Both the position numbers and the translations under genes were made by a program. A DNA stretch of 16,263 bases, from NCBI GenBank assembly GCA_947311265.1, contig CAMZKQ010000093.1, positions 1-16,263 of the forward strand. The letters run 5' to 3'. The DNA is from an uncultured Chlorobiota bacterium (GTDB taxonomy: Bacteria > Bacteroidota > Bacteroidia > Bacteroidales > JAADGE01). Every line of letters starts with the position of its first letter. The stretch's first letter is position 1. This document shows positions 1-7,910 of the stretch, in pieces. The notes beneath the pieces are model-generated. The model ran no database searches and had not been told where the DNA came from. It saw only the letters and a program-made list of their open reading frames with translations.

Positions 1-90
1 CTAGAATACGCATTTTTATAGTTTAGTATATTTCAAAATTAATATTTTATTTTTTTATACTAATGTTGTTTTTGTAAAAAAGCTCTTAGC

Positions 91-129
91 AAAGAGAGAG
101 GTCGCAAATAATTTACGACCTCTCTTTTT
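91..129. terminator. Hairpin terminator with T-tract
   Basis: The arms at about 95-104 and 116-125 are perfectly complementary over 10 bp (AGAGAGGTCG / CGACCTCTCT). They can extend by A-T and G-T pairs, enclose an 11-nt AT-rich loop, and are followed on the plus strand by a run of T. In plus orientation this is a textbook intrinsic terminator, probably for a gene lying left of the window. It also sits about 20 bp past the stop of the minus-strand surface gene (146). Read from that side the hairpin is followed by a weaker T-rich stretch, so it may serve both strands. Confidence 0.8.
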
Positions 130-145
130 TGTATCTTTCAGTAAG

Positions 146-985
146 TTATTTAATCACAAATTTTTTCTGTGCCGTTTGTGTATCCGATTTGTATTTTAGG
201 ATATAAATTCCACTTGAAAATGCCGACATATCAATTTGCTGGTTATCGCTGGTTGGCAGAATGGTCATCACTTTTTTTCCTGAGATGCTGTAAATTGTAA
301 TTTCAGCATCTTTGGTTTCAGGAATGTAGATATTGATTATGCCTTTTGAGGGATTTGGGCTAATTGTAATATTGTTAATTTCAAGCTCTTCAACGCCAGT
401 TGTATTTACAGTAAGTGTAAATGTGGTTTCGGCAGTTGCTCCTAAAAGGTCGGTGGCTGTAATTTTAAAGGTGTATGTACCAGACGCTGGTGCAGTTCCT
501 GTAAATATGCCTGTTGTGGCATCAAAATTTAGCCAGCCTGGCAATTCACTTCTGCTAGCAGCCGTTGCCGAGAGGGAAATTATATCGCCTAAATCTTCAT
601 CGGTAAATAAGTTTTCTGGTACAGAGAAGGCAAGTGTTTCGCCCCCAAGTACTAATTTATCGAACATAGTACCAGCGAGTATTGGTGCATGATTCATACC
701 AAAGTGTAGGAAGAAACGGCTGTCGTTAATTTCTGCTGTTTGGTTGAATGTATAAGCTGGTGCTGCCAATAAATTTGTCATTGTAACGTTGGCTCTGTCT
801 TCTAACCAAATTTGCTTATCAGCAAAGAAGTTTTCAGTCATTCGGATAGTGTATTCGCCAGTTGCACCAGCGTAAAATCCTAATGGTACAATTTTATTGC
901 CTTCAAATTCTGGAAAACTGTTAATTGCAGCATAGTGGCTATTGCTTGGGTTGATAGAGTATAACTGTGGTTTTGTGTGTCCCAA
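146..985 (-). CDS. C-terminal piece of giant surface protein: cadherin-like Ig domain plus T9SS type A sorting domain
   Basis: This is the distal reading frame of the giant gene that begins at 6573. The first residues, from about 970 on (KPQLYSINPSNSHYAAIN, then a VPLGFYAGATGEYTI segment), match the module that normally sits near the C-terminus of Bacteroidota T9SS cargo. A cadherin-like/He_PIG Ig domain follows at about 640-415 (GGETLAFSVPENLFTDED, then LPGWLNFDATTGIFTGTAP). The last ~75 residues are a type A sorting domain: ISPNPSKGIINIYIP, then ITIYSISGKKV and the closing SGIYILKYKS and KKFVIK. This domain would direct export across the outer membrane and attachment to the surface. The only start available is TTG at 983-985, inside the frameshift zone, so this is probably not an independent gene. 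If it were translated alone it would lack a signal peptide. Confidence 0.75.
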   Translation of the reverse strand: MGHTKPQLYSINPSNSHYAAINSFPEFEGNKIVPLGFYAGATGEYTIRMTENFFADKQIWLEDRANVTMTNLLAAPAYTFNQTAEINDSRFFLHFGMNHAPILAGTMFDKLVLGGETLAFSVPENLFTDEDLGDIISLSATAASRSELPGWLNFDATTGIFTGTAPASGTYTFKITATDLLGATAETTFTLTVNTTGVEELEINNITISPNPSKGIINIYIPETKDAEITIYSISGKKVMTILPTSDNQQIDMSAFSSGIYILKYKSDTQTAQKKFVIK

Positions 986-1707
986 GAGAACATTTTGTAG
1001 GCATCGTAAGCCCCGTCGTGTTCTTCGGTAACTCCGGAAGCAGGTACAAGTGTTCGGATAACTGTTTCGTCGGTATAGCCATCTTTTTCAGCCTGTAAGC
1101 GGACTAAATTAATGTTATTCCGATTGTTGCCTCTCCAAAATGCTTGTGAAGTATGCACTCGTGCAGCATTTTTAAGAGTCAGCGGATTGCCGTGCCCTGC
1201 CACTGTTGATTTCACAAAGAAGGACTGCCCTGCTGGGATTTCTTGTGAGCCTCCATTTACGGTAATGCCTTGGTTAAATGTAGTTCCTCCGCCGTAGAGT
1301 TTGTACTGTTGGGTAGTCCCATCGTAGTAATACACCACATCTTCAATATTAGATTTATCAAGTGATGCGTGGTCCCAGTCAAAGCCTGATGGGTAAGGAT
1401 TACCGACTAAGTTCCAACCTTCAAAGTCGCTCCATGGTTTAGAGGTAGTAGGCTCAATTGTTGCTCCTCCATTATTGGTATAAGACAGGGTAAAGTTTTT
1501 AGTCCCTTGGAAAAGGTCGCCACCAGTTAGGGTATAGACTAGGCTTTCGGTAGAACGGTGGACGTACCCTCGGTCTGTTCTTAATTTTAGGAGGGTTTCT
1601 TGTGTCCAGCCTGTTGGATTATAGATGGTTGAGCCGACCCAGAAGTCTGCAGTTGGTTCTACATAGTAATAGAAGTTAGGATTGATTGCTCCCCAAGATG
1701 TTGTGGT
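974..1707 (-). pseudogene. Middle piece of the giant surface gene, between the internal stop and the frameshift
   Basis: After the TAA at 1708-1710 exactly the same frame stays open for more than 700 bases. It encodes sequence that continues the upstream protein: TTSWGAINPNFYYYVEPTAD, RGYVHRSTESLVYTLTGG, then GWNLVGNPYPSGFDWD and IPAGQSFFVKST. The WNLVGNPYPS...W/FFVK module is common just before the sorting domain of Bacteroidota surface proteins. The frame itself runs on to a stop at 880-882. However, from about 974 the plausible protein sequence jumps to the other frame (the 146-985 piece), so the tail from 973 to 880 is out-of-frame noise. A GTG at 1336-1338 could in principle start a short product, but nothing supports it as a real start. 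I read this stretch as coding sequence stranded by two lesions. Confidence 0.7.
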
Positions 1708-4700
1708 TTATTGGCTAACGTCTGCATTATTGAGTCTTGCCTGTACAAAGTGCCATTCAGCCCCTTTAAGGAAGCGTTCAACAGTGGCTTTTACGCCTGA
1801 ACTTGCATTTATTAATGAGGCAGTACCCGAAGCATCTGATTTTAAAATCAGTTTTGAAGCCAAGCTACTTGTGAGTGTGCCACGTACATAGTAGTCTTTC
1901 GTAGCATTCATGGTTACACTACCGTCTGTAATTGCCATGTTTGACTTTACATCTAAGTTGGTACGAAGGTTGGCATTTTCGCCTGCCCTGTTAAGGGTGA
2001 AGTTATTAAGGGTTAAATCGGTAGTAAAATAGAGGTCGGATAAAGTACCTGCCCCTATAAAGCTAAGGTCGGAACTTGCATCGCCAATAAAAGAGCTATT
2101 GGAAGCAGAGTAGATACCGCTTACTGTAAGGTTAGAACCATTTAAGTCGAATATATTGTTATTTTGCGTTAAGTCATTTTCAACAACTGCATTGGACATT
2201 AACTTAACTCCTGCAAGGTTGATGTTGTTTAAGGTCAGGTTATGGAAATTTTCTGTGCCAGATATGCTAGTCATTGTAGCAGCATTTCCGCCAAGGAAAT
2301 AAACAGAGCTTTCGCCTTCGTCGAAGGTTGCACCATTATTCCAACTGCCTGTAAGTTCAAGTATGCCATCGAGTTGGGCAGTGTTGCCATCGTCAAAATC
2401 AAGAACTGCTGTACCTGTAATGGCTAAGTCGCCTGCCACTTTAAGAGTATCATTGGCGTAGCCATTCATAGAGAGGGTTTCGTCGGTGATAGTAAGGTTT
2501 GCAGATTCTGCAATATAATTATATTTAGCAACATCGGTGTTTGATGGGTCGCAGTTAATATCTGGTGGATTGTTGCCAATAGTATGTACATCAGGAATAA
2601 GTACATCTGTACTTCTATCGGGTACGGTAAGCCCTTCCCAGTTGCCACATTTAAACCAGTTGTCATCTACATCGCCTACCCAAGTGCCATCAATAGCACC
2701 GGGTGTAATGCAGAATGAACGTCCTACTGCTGCTGCTGTAACAGAAACACCACAGTTTGAGAAATCCTCTGTAATATTTAGGGTGTTTGTTCCTCCTCCA
2801 CTATTCCAGTTAATGTTTGAAAGTAACCCAATTAGTATTGTTCTTTTGGTTGCATTGTGTGGTGGTGTGCCTGGCGAGCCAGTTGGTCCATTTCTATAAT
2901 AGGCATAGCCTATTCCTGCAACGCCCATGTCTAAATTAAAGCACTCAATATCTGGGTGTGTTCTGGAACGCCTATCACTAGCTGCAGTTCCAGATGGCAC
3001 GGCAGAACCAAATCCCACCCATGGTTGGCGGCTTGTCATTCCGCCTAGCACGTTGCCATCAAAAGTGTCATATCCACCATGGTCGGTAAAGTCGCCTTGC
3101 ATTACCCACATCTGATCTCCCTTTGAGCTTGAAATATTGGCTTGTTGCCCACCAATATTTACGGCAGATAGGTTTGGTTCTGCAACTGAGCCTAGTCCAG
3201 TTCCTCTGTTTACGGCAAAGTTAATTAGGGTTATACCTTGTGCTATGAAAGAGATTACCGAGCCTGCAGGTATTGAAGTAGGGGCTGCTGGGTTATATGT
3301 AATACTCATAATACCTGGGTTTGTATTAATGTTACTGCCTCCACCGTACCAACGGTCTGTTCTTTGGTTTGCGGCAGCACCAGATTCGTACCTTGAATTA
3401 ACATATTTAAATTTAGTACCTGGTTTTATAGGCACTAGGGTGGCTAAATATATTTTATCATCAGAGCTACCACCAGTGGAAGAGTCAAACCCTACAAAAA
3501 CAAGTTCGCCAGGGTTAAAGTAAGTAACATCAGCCGGGGTAGTGCATACTTCTACGCCTGTACTCCATGTTGTACCTTTTCGCACAAATATTTTGAAGCA
3601 GTAGTTTATGCCGTTAGTAAGCCCTGTTGTGGTAAAAGTGGTTGATGCACCTTTATATACAGCAAATTCGTTTGTGCCAATATCTGTACCAGAACCAAAT
3701 ACTGAGTTGGCAGTATAAGCACTACCATCGCCAGACGGTGAGGCAGTTACAGTTCCTGCTTGTATGGCTACTACAAGGATTTCGTTGTAGCAAGTGGTTG
3801 GGTTTACCCAAATAATTTCGGCAGACGCATTGGCAGGGTTTGCCGTTTCGCCTGTAACGTCATCAATGCTGGCGTTAATTGATTTTAATGTTCCTGATGA
3901 CCAGTTACTGCCTTTATATACAAATACTTTTATTTTGTAATCGATATTTGCAACAAGCCCAGTGATAGTCATTCCTGTGCCTGAGGCGTTGTAGGTGTAT
4001 TTACTTGTGGTCGCATTTCCACAATAAATAAGTGCTGTGCTAAAATTGGCATCTGGGCTGTTTAAAGTAGAGCCATCGCAGCTAGGGCTACTTGGTACAA
4101 GTGTAGAATGTTGCCTTACAGTAACTAAGATGCCATCAAATTCTCCTGCGGGTAAATCCCAAGTAATGGAGGCTTCTGTAGCAGTAACGCAAGTTACAGT
4201 AAGGTTAGTTATATTTTCGGGAAGGGTGGTTTCAGCCCCTGCGAGGGGAGTACCTGCGGTGTAGTAATCTTCGCTACCTGCGGAGCAACCGTATTCATAT
4301 ACTTTGAAGAAGTATTCTGTTCCTGGGGCAAGGTTGGTAACTGTAAAGCTATTTCCGTTTCCGTTGTAAACTACATAGTTGCCAGTTCCTAATTCTGTAC
4401 CGGAGCTAAAAGAAGCGTTGGCTGCATAAGTTGTATTATCTACGGGTGTAAAATCTACGGCGACTGATTTTCTTGCAATTACAATTCTTTTTAGCCCATC
4501 ACCATTTGTCCAAGCTAAATCAATTGAGGTTGTTCCTATTGAAGAAAATACTAGTGTGGAGGCATCTGAGGTGGGTTCGGTACAGGCACAAGTCATGGTG
4601 TGTGAACCCATGTTTGTATAATCGCCATTGGCAAAGCCATTCCATTCGGTGGCAGGTACAAAGACATCGCCATCATTGGTGTCGCCAGCAACTACGCTCG

Positions 4701-6573
4701 ATTTTCGTATTAGCATATTGTCTTTTGTAGAGGCGAGTCCTGTGCCCCATTGAGAACCTGGATCGAAACCACGCTGACCAACAATATCAACCACGACATT
4801 AGCTGAGGTTCTTAGTGCTATGGCATCATCGCCATTAAATCCAAGGCTTCCAGATGTTTGGTCTGCATTGCCTTTTATTGTTAGATTTGCAGAGGAATGT
4901 GCAATAATATAGGTAGAACCACTTGCTAAAACAACGTTACCTAGTACTATATTTGAACCATATGTAGCACTACCATTAGTGGCGATTGATATTTTATAAC
5001 CACTAAGGTTAATGCCTGCTCCTGTGTCATTAAAAATTTCGATATATTTATCGTTGCCCGCCCCTTCGTAGTATTCCGAAATAATTAGGTCGGAAGCACA
5101 ATTTGTGGGTATTGCAGTAATATCGTATAGCCCACTAGCCTCGTTGGCTAATGCTCCTGAGGCGGCAGTAAGTGTTCTTCCGGCTTCTATAACTGTATGT
5201 ACTAAGCTAGCAAAAGTAGCCACTCCGCTGCTCCATGTTCCTGAAACTGGTGTGCCTGTGAGTGTGCCATCGGAAGTTACAGAAATTGCGGTATTGTAAT
5301 CTATATCAATATTTCCATTTACATCGCAGGCCTTTACTGTTGGGTCGGGCGACATGGCAACGTTTACTACTGTATTTGTGGGCTGCTGCACATATAATAA
5401 TTGCGTGGCGACTACCGTTACTGTAAAGTCGTTGGAGTTAAAATCCCCCCCAGGGAAAGGGCCTGCAAAGGTAGAGCCTGAGGCATCTGCGGTAAAGCCA
5501 TTGGGGTTAGCATCTACCATAAAGGAAAGTATTGCACCGTCCACAATATTGCTTGTGTTTAGGTATATAGACATGGTAACAGAGCGGGTGGCTCCGTCGG
5601 CAACATCTAAGTTGCCTGAAACGATTGGTATATCTATGTAAGTGTCTGTAATTGTAGGTACACCTATCGTTATAGCCCCTCCTGCATTAAGTTTAATGCC
5701 TTGTATATGGTCTGTCCAGTCGGCGGTGTTAGTACCGTTTGGCTTAATGCGGATATTGGTTACTTTGGTGGCGAATCCATCTCCTGAGGCTTGGTCTTTG
5801 ATGTCAAAAATAAATACATCTTGTGCTTCGGGGTCGGTATCTACTAAGGAGGATATATTTGCTCCGGCTTGTTGTGAACCGGGGGCTATTACTTCGGAGT
5901 CGGTGTCGTTGGCGCCTCCGCAGGTAGTAACTGTAAATGTACCTGAAAAAGTTTGATGCATAGTATTACTTCCACTCCAATTGGCTACTGTATAAATAGC
6001 TGCTAAAAGAGCTGTTTTAGTTCCAGAAAGTAGAGCACCGTTATATTTGGCATTATCAATCTCGTTAATTGACTGGGCATTTACCCCCAGTGCCAACCCT
6101 GCTGGCAAATTGCCTTCTTTTGTGCCTGCATAAGTACCGCCTACTGCCCCGTCGTTACCTAATGCTGTAATAAATGTAGGAGAACCTGATGTGCCTTGGT
6201 AAGCAATAATCCCATCTCCACTACCTGCAAAATTTAGAGAGTTTACCTGTGTTGCAGTTCCGTTTCCCCCAGGAGTTACAGATGTTCCTGCAATGGTGAT
6301 AACAGTACCACATGAAACTCCACCAGCTGGGGCAGTCCATGTAATGGTGCCTTCTCCACCGCCTAAATTATTTTCTTCGTTATCTGTAAATTTGACCACT
6401 TCGCTTCCGGGAATATCAACAAGTGTAACAAAAGCAAAGTTGTCAGTACCATCTGCATTGTATTGCACAAAGGCAATATCACCTACTGCGAGTTGGGCAA
6501 AGCTAATTTGCATAATTCCCAAGCTAAACGCCAGTATAAGCAGCAAGCGTTTGTAAAATGTAAAGTTCTTCAT
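1708..6573 (-). CDS. N-terminal 1,621 residues of a giant multidomain secreted surface protein
   Basis: The ATG at 6573 is followed by a clear signal peptide (MKNFTFYKRLLLILAFSLG..., cleavage probably after SFA, residue 26). Domains in order, with rough residues: a secreted module beginning GDIAFVQYNADGTDNFAFVT (31-216); an unassigned beta-rich region (218-490); a lamin-tail domain starting DLIISEYYEGAGNDKYIEIF (about 493-655); three FN3-like domains (about 666-783, 788-905, 911-1010); a second copy of the N-terminal module (GELVFVGFDSS..., about 1018-1290); and a strand-rich, Asn/Asp/Thr-rich region to the end, resembling passenger stretches of Bacteroidota adhesins. Such proteins usually act outside the cell in adhesion or as a scaffold; no catalytic motif is seen. 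The frame stops at TAA 1708-1710 without a sorting domain, although the same frame then continues. As written, the product would reach the periplasm but lack the T9SS signal. Confidence 0.88.
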   Translation of the reverse strand: MKNFTFYKRLLLILAFSLGIMQISFAQLAVGDIAFVQYNADGTDNFAFVTLVDIPGSEVVKFTDNEENNLGGGEGTITWTAPAGGVSCGTVITIAGTSVTPGGNGTATQVNSLNFAGSGDGIIAYQGTSGSPTFITALGNDGAVGGTYAGTKEGNLPAGLALGVNAQSINEIDNAKYNGALLSGTKTALLAAIYTVANWSGSNTMHQTFSGTFTVTTCGGANDTDSEVIAPGSQQAGANISSLVDTDPEAQDVFIFDIKDQASGDGFATKVTNIRIKPNGTNTADWTDHIQGIKLNAGGAITIGVPTITDTYIDIPIVSGNLDVADGATRSVTMSIYLNTSNIVDGAILSFMVDANPNGFTADASGSTFAGPFPGGDFNSNDFTVTVVATQLLYVQQPTNTVVNVAMSPDPTVKACDVNGNIDIDYNTAISVTSDGTLTGTPVSGTWSSGVATFASLVHTVIEAGRTLTAASGALANEASGLYDITAIPTNCASDLIISEYYEGAGNDKYIEIFNDTGAGINLSGYKISIATNGSATYGSNIVLGNVVLASGSTYIIAHSSANLTIKGNADQTSGSLGFNGDDAIALRTSANVVVDIVGQRGFDPGSQWGTGLASTKDNMLIRKSSVVAGDTNDGDVFVPATEWNGFANGDYTNMGSHTMTCACTEPTSDASTLVFSSIGTTSIDLAWTNGDGLKRIVIARKSVAVDFTPVDNTTYAANASFSSGTELGTGNYVVYNGNGNSFTVTNLAPGTEYFFKVYEYGCSAGSEDYYTAGTPLAGAETTLPENITNLTVTCVTATEASITWDLPAGEFDGILVTVRQHSTLVPSSPSCDGSTLNSPDANFSTALIYCGNATTSKYTYNASGTGMTITGLVANIDYKIKVFVYKGSNWSSGTLKSINASIDDVTGETANPANASAEIIWVNPTTCYNEILVVAIQAGTVTASPSGDGSAYTANSVFGSGTDIGTNEFAVYKGASTTFTTTGLTNGINYCFKIFVRKGTTWSTGVEVCTTPADVTYFNPGELVFVGFDSSTGGSSDDKIYLATLVPIKPGTKFKYVNSRYESGAAANQRTDRWYGGGSNINTNPGIMSITYNPAAPTSIPAGSVISFIAQGITLINFAVNRGTGLGSVAEPNLSAVNIGGQQANISSSKGDQMWVMQGDFTDHGGYDTFDGNVLGGMTSRQPWVGFGSAVPSGTAASDRRSRTHPDIECFNLDMGVAGIGYAYYRNGPTGSPGTPPHNATKRTILIGLLSNINWNSGGGTNTLNITEDFSNCGVSVTAAAVGRSFCITPGAIDGTWVGDVDDNWFKCGNWEGLTVPDRSTDVLIPDVHTIGNNPPDINCDPSNTDVAKYNYIAESANLTITDETLSMNGYANDTLKVAGDLAITGTAVLDFDDGNTAQLDGILELTGSWNNGATFDEGESSVYFLGGNAATMTSISGTENFHNLTLNNINLAGVKLMSNAVVENDLTQNNNIFDLNGSNLTVSGIYSASNSSFIGDASSDLSFIGAGTLSDLYFTTDLTLNNFTLNRAGENANLRTNLDVKSNMAITDGSVTMNATKDYYVRGTLTSSLASKLILKSDASGTASLINASSGVKATVERFLKGAEWHFVQARLNNADVSQ

Positions 6574-6736
6574 GATTTTATTTTAAGGTTAATTTATATT
6601 TTTAAGTGTTTACAGATTCTGCGAGTTTTTGATAATTAACTTAATGTCAAGCATTTAAAGTTTTCGATTTTTGCAAGATTAAACTTGCCGTTTTTTTAGA
6701 CTGAACCCATAGTTTGTTAAAATAGTATTAAGAGTG

Positions 6737-6744
6737 CAAATATA
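6737..6744 (-). promoter_or_regulatory. Candidate -7 box (TATATTTG) for the giant surface gene
   Basis: On the minus strand TATATTTG fits the Bacteroidota -7 consensus TANNTTTG, about 165 bp before the ATG at 6573. A second overlapping-type match (TATTTTTG) lies at 6745-6752. I find no good -33 TTTG at 19-21 nt, so this is only a candidate. It sits inside a GTGCAA/TTGCAC inverted repeat (6734-6759), which could be an operator. If it is used, the leader would be long, about 155 nt. Confidence 0.35.
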
Positions 6745-6856
6745 CAAAAATAGTTGCACCTTTTTTTAAGTTTTCTTTGTTTTAACTTTTTAGTAATAAA
6801 AATTTAATATCCCAGTTAGAAAAATATTGATTAAGTATTAGTGGGTCTGCTCTAAA

Positions 6857-6937
6857 AGTGAAGGTTTGAATATGTTTGTAAATTGCAATAAAGTTAGTTG
6901 TTTTATATTGAGTTGATTAAAAAATCAAACCTTCGCT
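6857..6937. repeat. Inverted repeat with 13-bp arms and 55-nt spacer
   Basis: AGTGAAGGTTTGA at 6857-6869 is complementary to TCAAACCTTCGCT at 6925-6937 (12 Watson-Crick pairs and one G-T pair). The repeat lies 46 bp past the stop of the beta-barrel gene. On the minus strand the distal arm is followed by CTTTTAG, so it may form the base of a large 3'-UTR stem that ends that transcript. The right arm also overlaps a small TTGATT/AATCAA hairpin. A tiny mobile-element remnant is an alternative, but I see no target duplication. Confidence 0.5.
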
Positions 6938-6982
6938 ATATTATTTCTCTTTTTTACTTTTTATACTAAACTCATTAGTTTT

Positions 6983-7750
6983 TTAATTGCCTAGTGAAGC
7001 GGTAAAAACAAGCCAAATATTCCCTGCATCAGGGTTTGTAATAAGTGCAGCAGAAACAGGCAAGGAAAATTTACTGGTAATAGGGATTGTTTTTTCGGCT
7101 TTTAGCCCAAAATTAACTACGGCAGGTTTTGTATTACCATAGAAACTTGGCAAATTATTGCCCGGAGTAGTTATGGAAAATCCTAGAAAGGTAGAAAAAT
7201 CGGTTGCCCCAATTTGTTTTTTATAAGTAAGTTCTGCATAAGTAGAGTAATTCATATCGCCATTGGTTTTTCTAGCGTCTGCACCATATATATTGGCTGC
7301 AACGAGGAGTTCTATTGGCACGCCTAGTGAACTAGCATCGAAGGTTAAGGTGGGTTCTACAATATGCCCGGTAGAGTCGGGGCGGTATTCAAAATAATTA
7401 TTATTGGCAAAATCTCGGGTAAGGAAATAGTCGGTTACCGTTAATTTTATAGTGGGGTGGAGCTGGTAGGAGGCATATAAATCGGCTTCCTGAAAAGGAG
7501 TATCGCCCGCAAAAGAGGCAGACCCAAATGAGCCAACTGTAAAGTTGCCTGCCGAAAATTCTAATATGGGTTGTACGCTCATTGTGCCCAGCTGCTGCCC
7601 TCGCCAGACGTATCGGCTTACAAAATCGGCATTTATAAAAAAGGAATACTTCGGAAGTACATCGGTGGCTTCTTGTGCATTAACTAGGGGCGTTGCAAAA
7701 AGGGTAATAGCAAACAAAAGTGCTATATACTTAGGTGTTTTTACTTTCAT
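6983..7750 (-). CDS. Outer-membrane beta-barrel protein, Gcw_chp/TIGR02001-like
   Basis: The 255-aa product begins with a signal peptide (MKVKTPKYIALLFAITLFAT..., cleavage probably after VNA, residue 25). The mature start FFINADFVSRYVWRGQQLG, then MSVQPILEFSAGNFTVGSFG, is the pattern of the Gcw_chp (TIGR02001) outer-membrane family. Members have 'VS.Y.WRG' near the N-terminus and then alternating amphipathic strands. Such strands continue to the end here (for example YASYQLHPTIKLTVTDYF) and the last residues (IWLVFTASLGN) look like a closing strand. The family's function is not established, and I do not assign a substrate. The length fits the family. The gene is divergent from pfkA, with a well-spaced promoter of its own at 7782-7813, and stands alone as a single-gene unit. 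Confidence 0.75.
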   Translation of the reverse strand: MKVKTPKYIALLFAITLFATPLVNAQEATDVLPKYSFFINADFVSRYVWRGQQLGTMSVQPILEFSAGNFTVGSFGSASFAGDTPFQEADLYASYQLHPTIKLTVTDYFLTRDFANNNYFEYRPDSTGHIVEPTLTFDASSLGVPIELLVAANIYGADARKTNGDMNYSTYAELTYKKQIGATDFSTFLGFSITTPGNNLPSFYGNTKPAVVNFGLKAEKTIPITSKFSLPVSAALITNPDAGNIWLVFTASLGN

Positions 7751-7781
7751 TGGATTGTTTTTTTGTTGTTAAAATGAGTTG

Positions 7782-7813
7782 TAAAGGTAATAAAAATATT
7801 GAAGTAATACAAA
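7782..7813 (-). promoter_or_regulatory. Bacteroidota-type promoter for the beta-barrel gene
   Basis: On the minus strand TTTG (7813-7810), a 20-nt spacer and TACCTTTA (7789-7782) fit TTTG-N19/21-TANNTTTG with one mismatch in the last base. Transcription would start near 7776, giving a leader of about 25 nt before the ATG at 7750. Confidence 0.55.
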
Positions 7814-7881
7814 TCATAAACTTAATATCAAACGTTTGCGTAAGTTTTGATAAAAAAGTAAAATAATGGGCTAATAATTCT

Positions 7882-7889
7882 TAAATTTG
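7882..7889 (+). promoter_or_regulatory. Candidate -7 box (TAAATTTG) for pfkA
   Basis: TAAATTTG matches TANNTTTG exactly and would place the start of transcription near 7896, about 15 nt before the ATG at 7911. No convincing -33 TTTG lies at 19-21 nt, so confidence is moderate. If this promoter is right, the upstream TTG at 7887 overlaps it and cannot be the start codon. Confidence 0.45.
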
Positions 7890-7910
7890 CCGATATTAAA
7901 AACTAAAATT

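Larger units (their letters stand above)
6574..6982. other. 409-bp non-coding spacer
   Basis: I see no plausible gene in this AT-rich spacer. It holds the upstream region of the giant surface gene on its left side, including the TATATTTG candidate promoter inside a palindrome at 6734-6759. The 3' flank of the beta-barrel gene is on its right side, including a 13-bp inverted repeat with arms at 6857-6869 and 6925-6937. A short inverted repeat GCAAG/CTTGC lies at 6673-6688. Confidence 0.7.

Noticed and set aside
1..90. A gene or promoter at the left edge
   Set aside because: The sequence is AT-rich and holds no reading frame with plausible coding content; only the hairpin at 91-129 stands out.
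968..980. Programmed -1 frameshift joining the two frames at the end of the surface gene
   Set aside because: The site reads ACA CAA AAC, which is not an X XXY YYZ slippery heptamer, and no stem or pseudoknot is evident just after it. A one-base loss in the A-run explains it more simply.
1336..1338. GTG start of an independent gene at 1338 running to 880
   Set aside because: The protein frame is continuous upstream of this GTG with family-like sequence (GWNLVGNPYPSGFDWD lies before it), and the last 30 residues of that frame are out of frame with the real protein.
1708..1710. Recoding of TAA as a sense codon
   Set aside because: Several intact genes in the window end at TAA at the expected family length, so TAA works as a stop in this organism.
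2537..2899. Plus-strand open frame antisense to the giant surface gene (also 3137-3523, 5354-5641 and 5642-5956)
   Set aside because: These frames have no recognisable domain or signal and lie fully opposite a well-supported coding frame. Long antisense frames are expected where the coding strand is low in particular codons.
7887..7889. TTG as the start of pfkA
   Set aside because: It overlaps the candidate -7 box and adds 8 residues not expected in the family; the ATG at 7911 fits.
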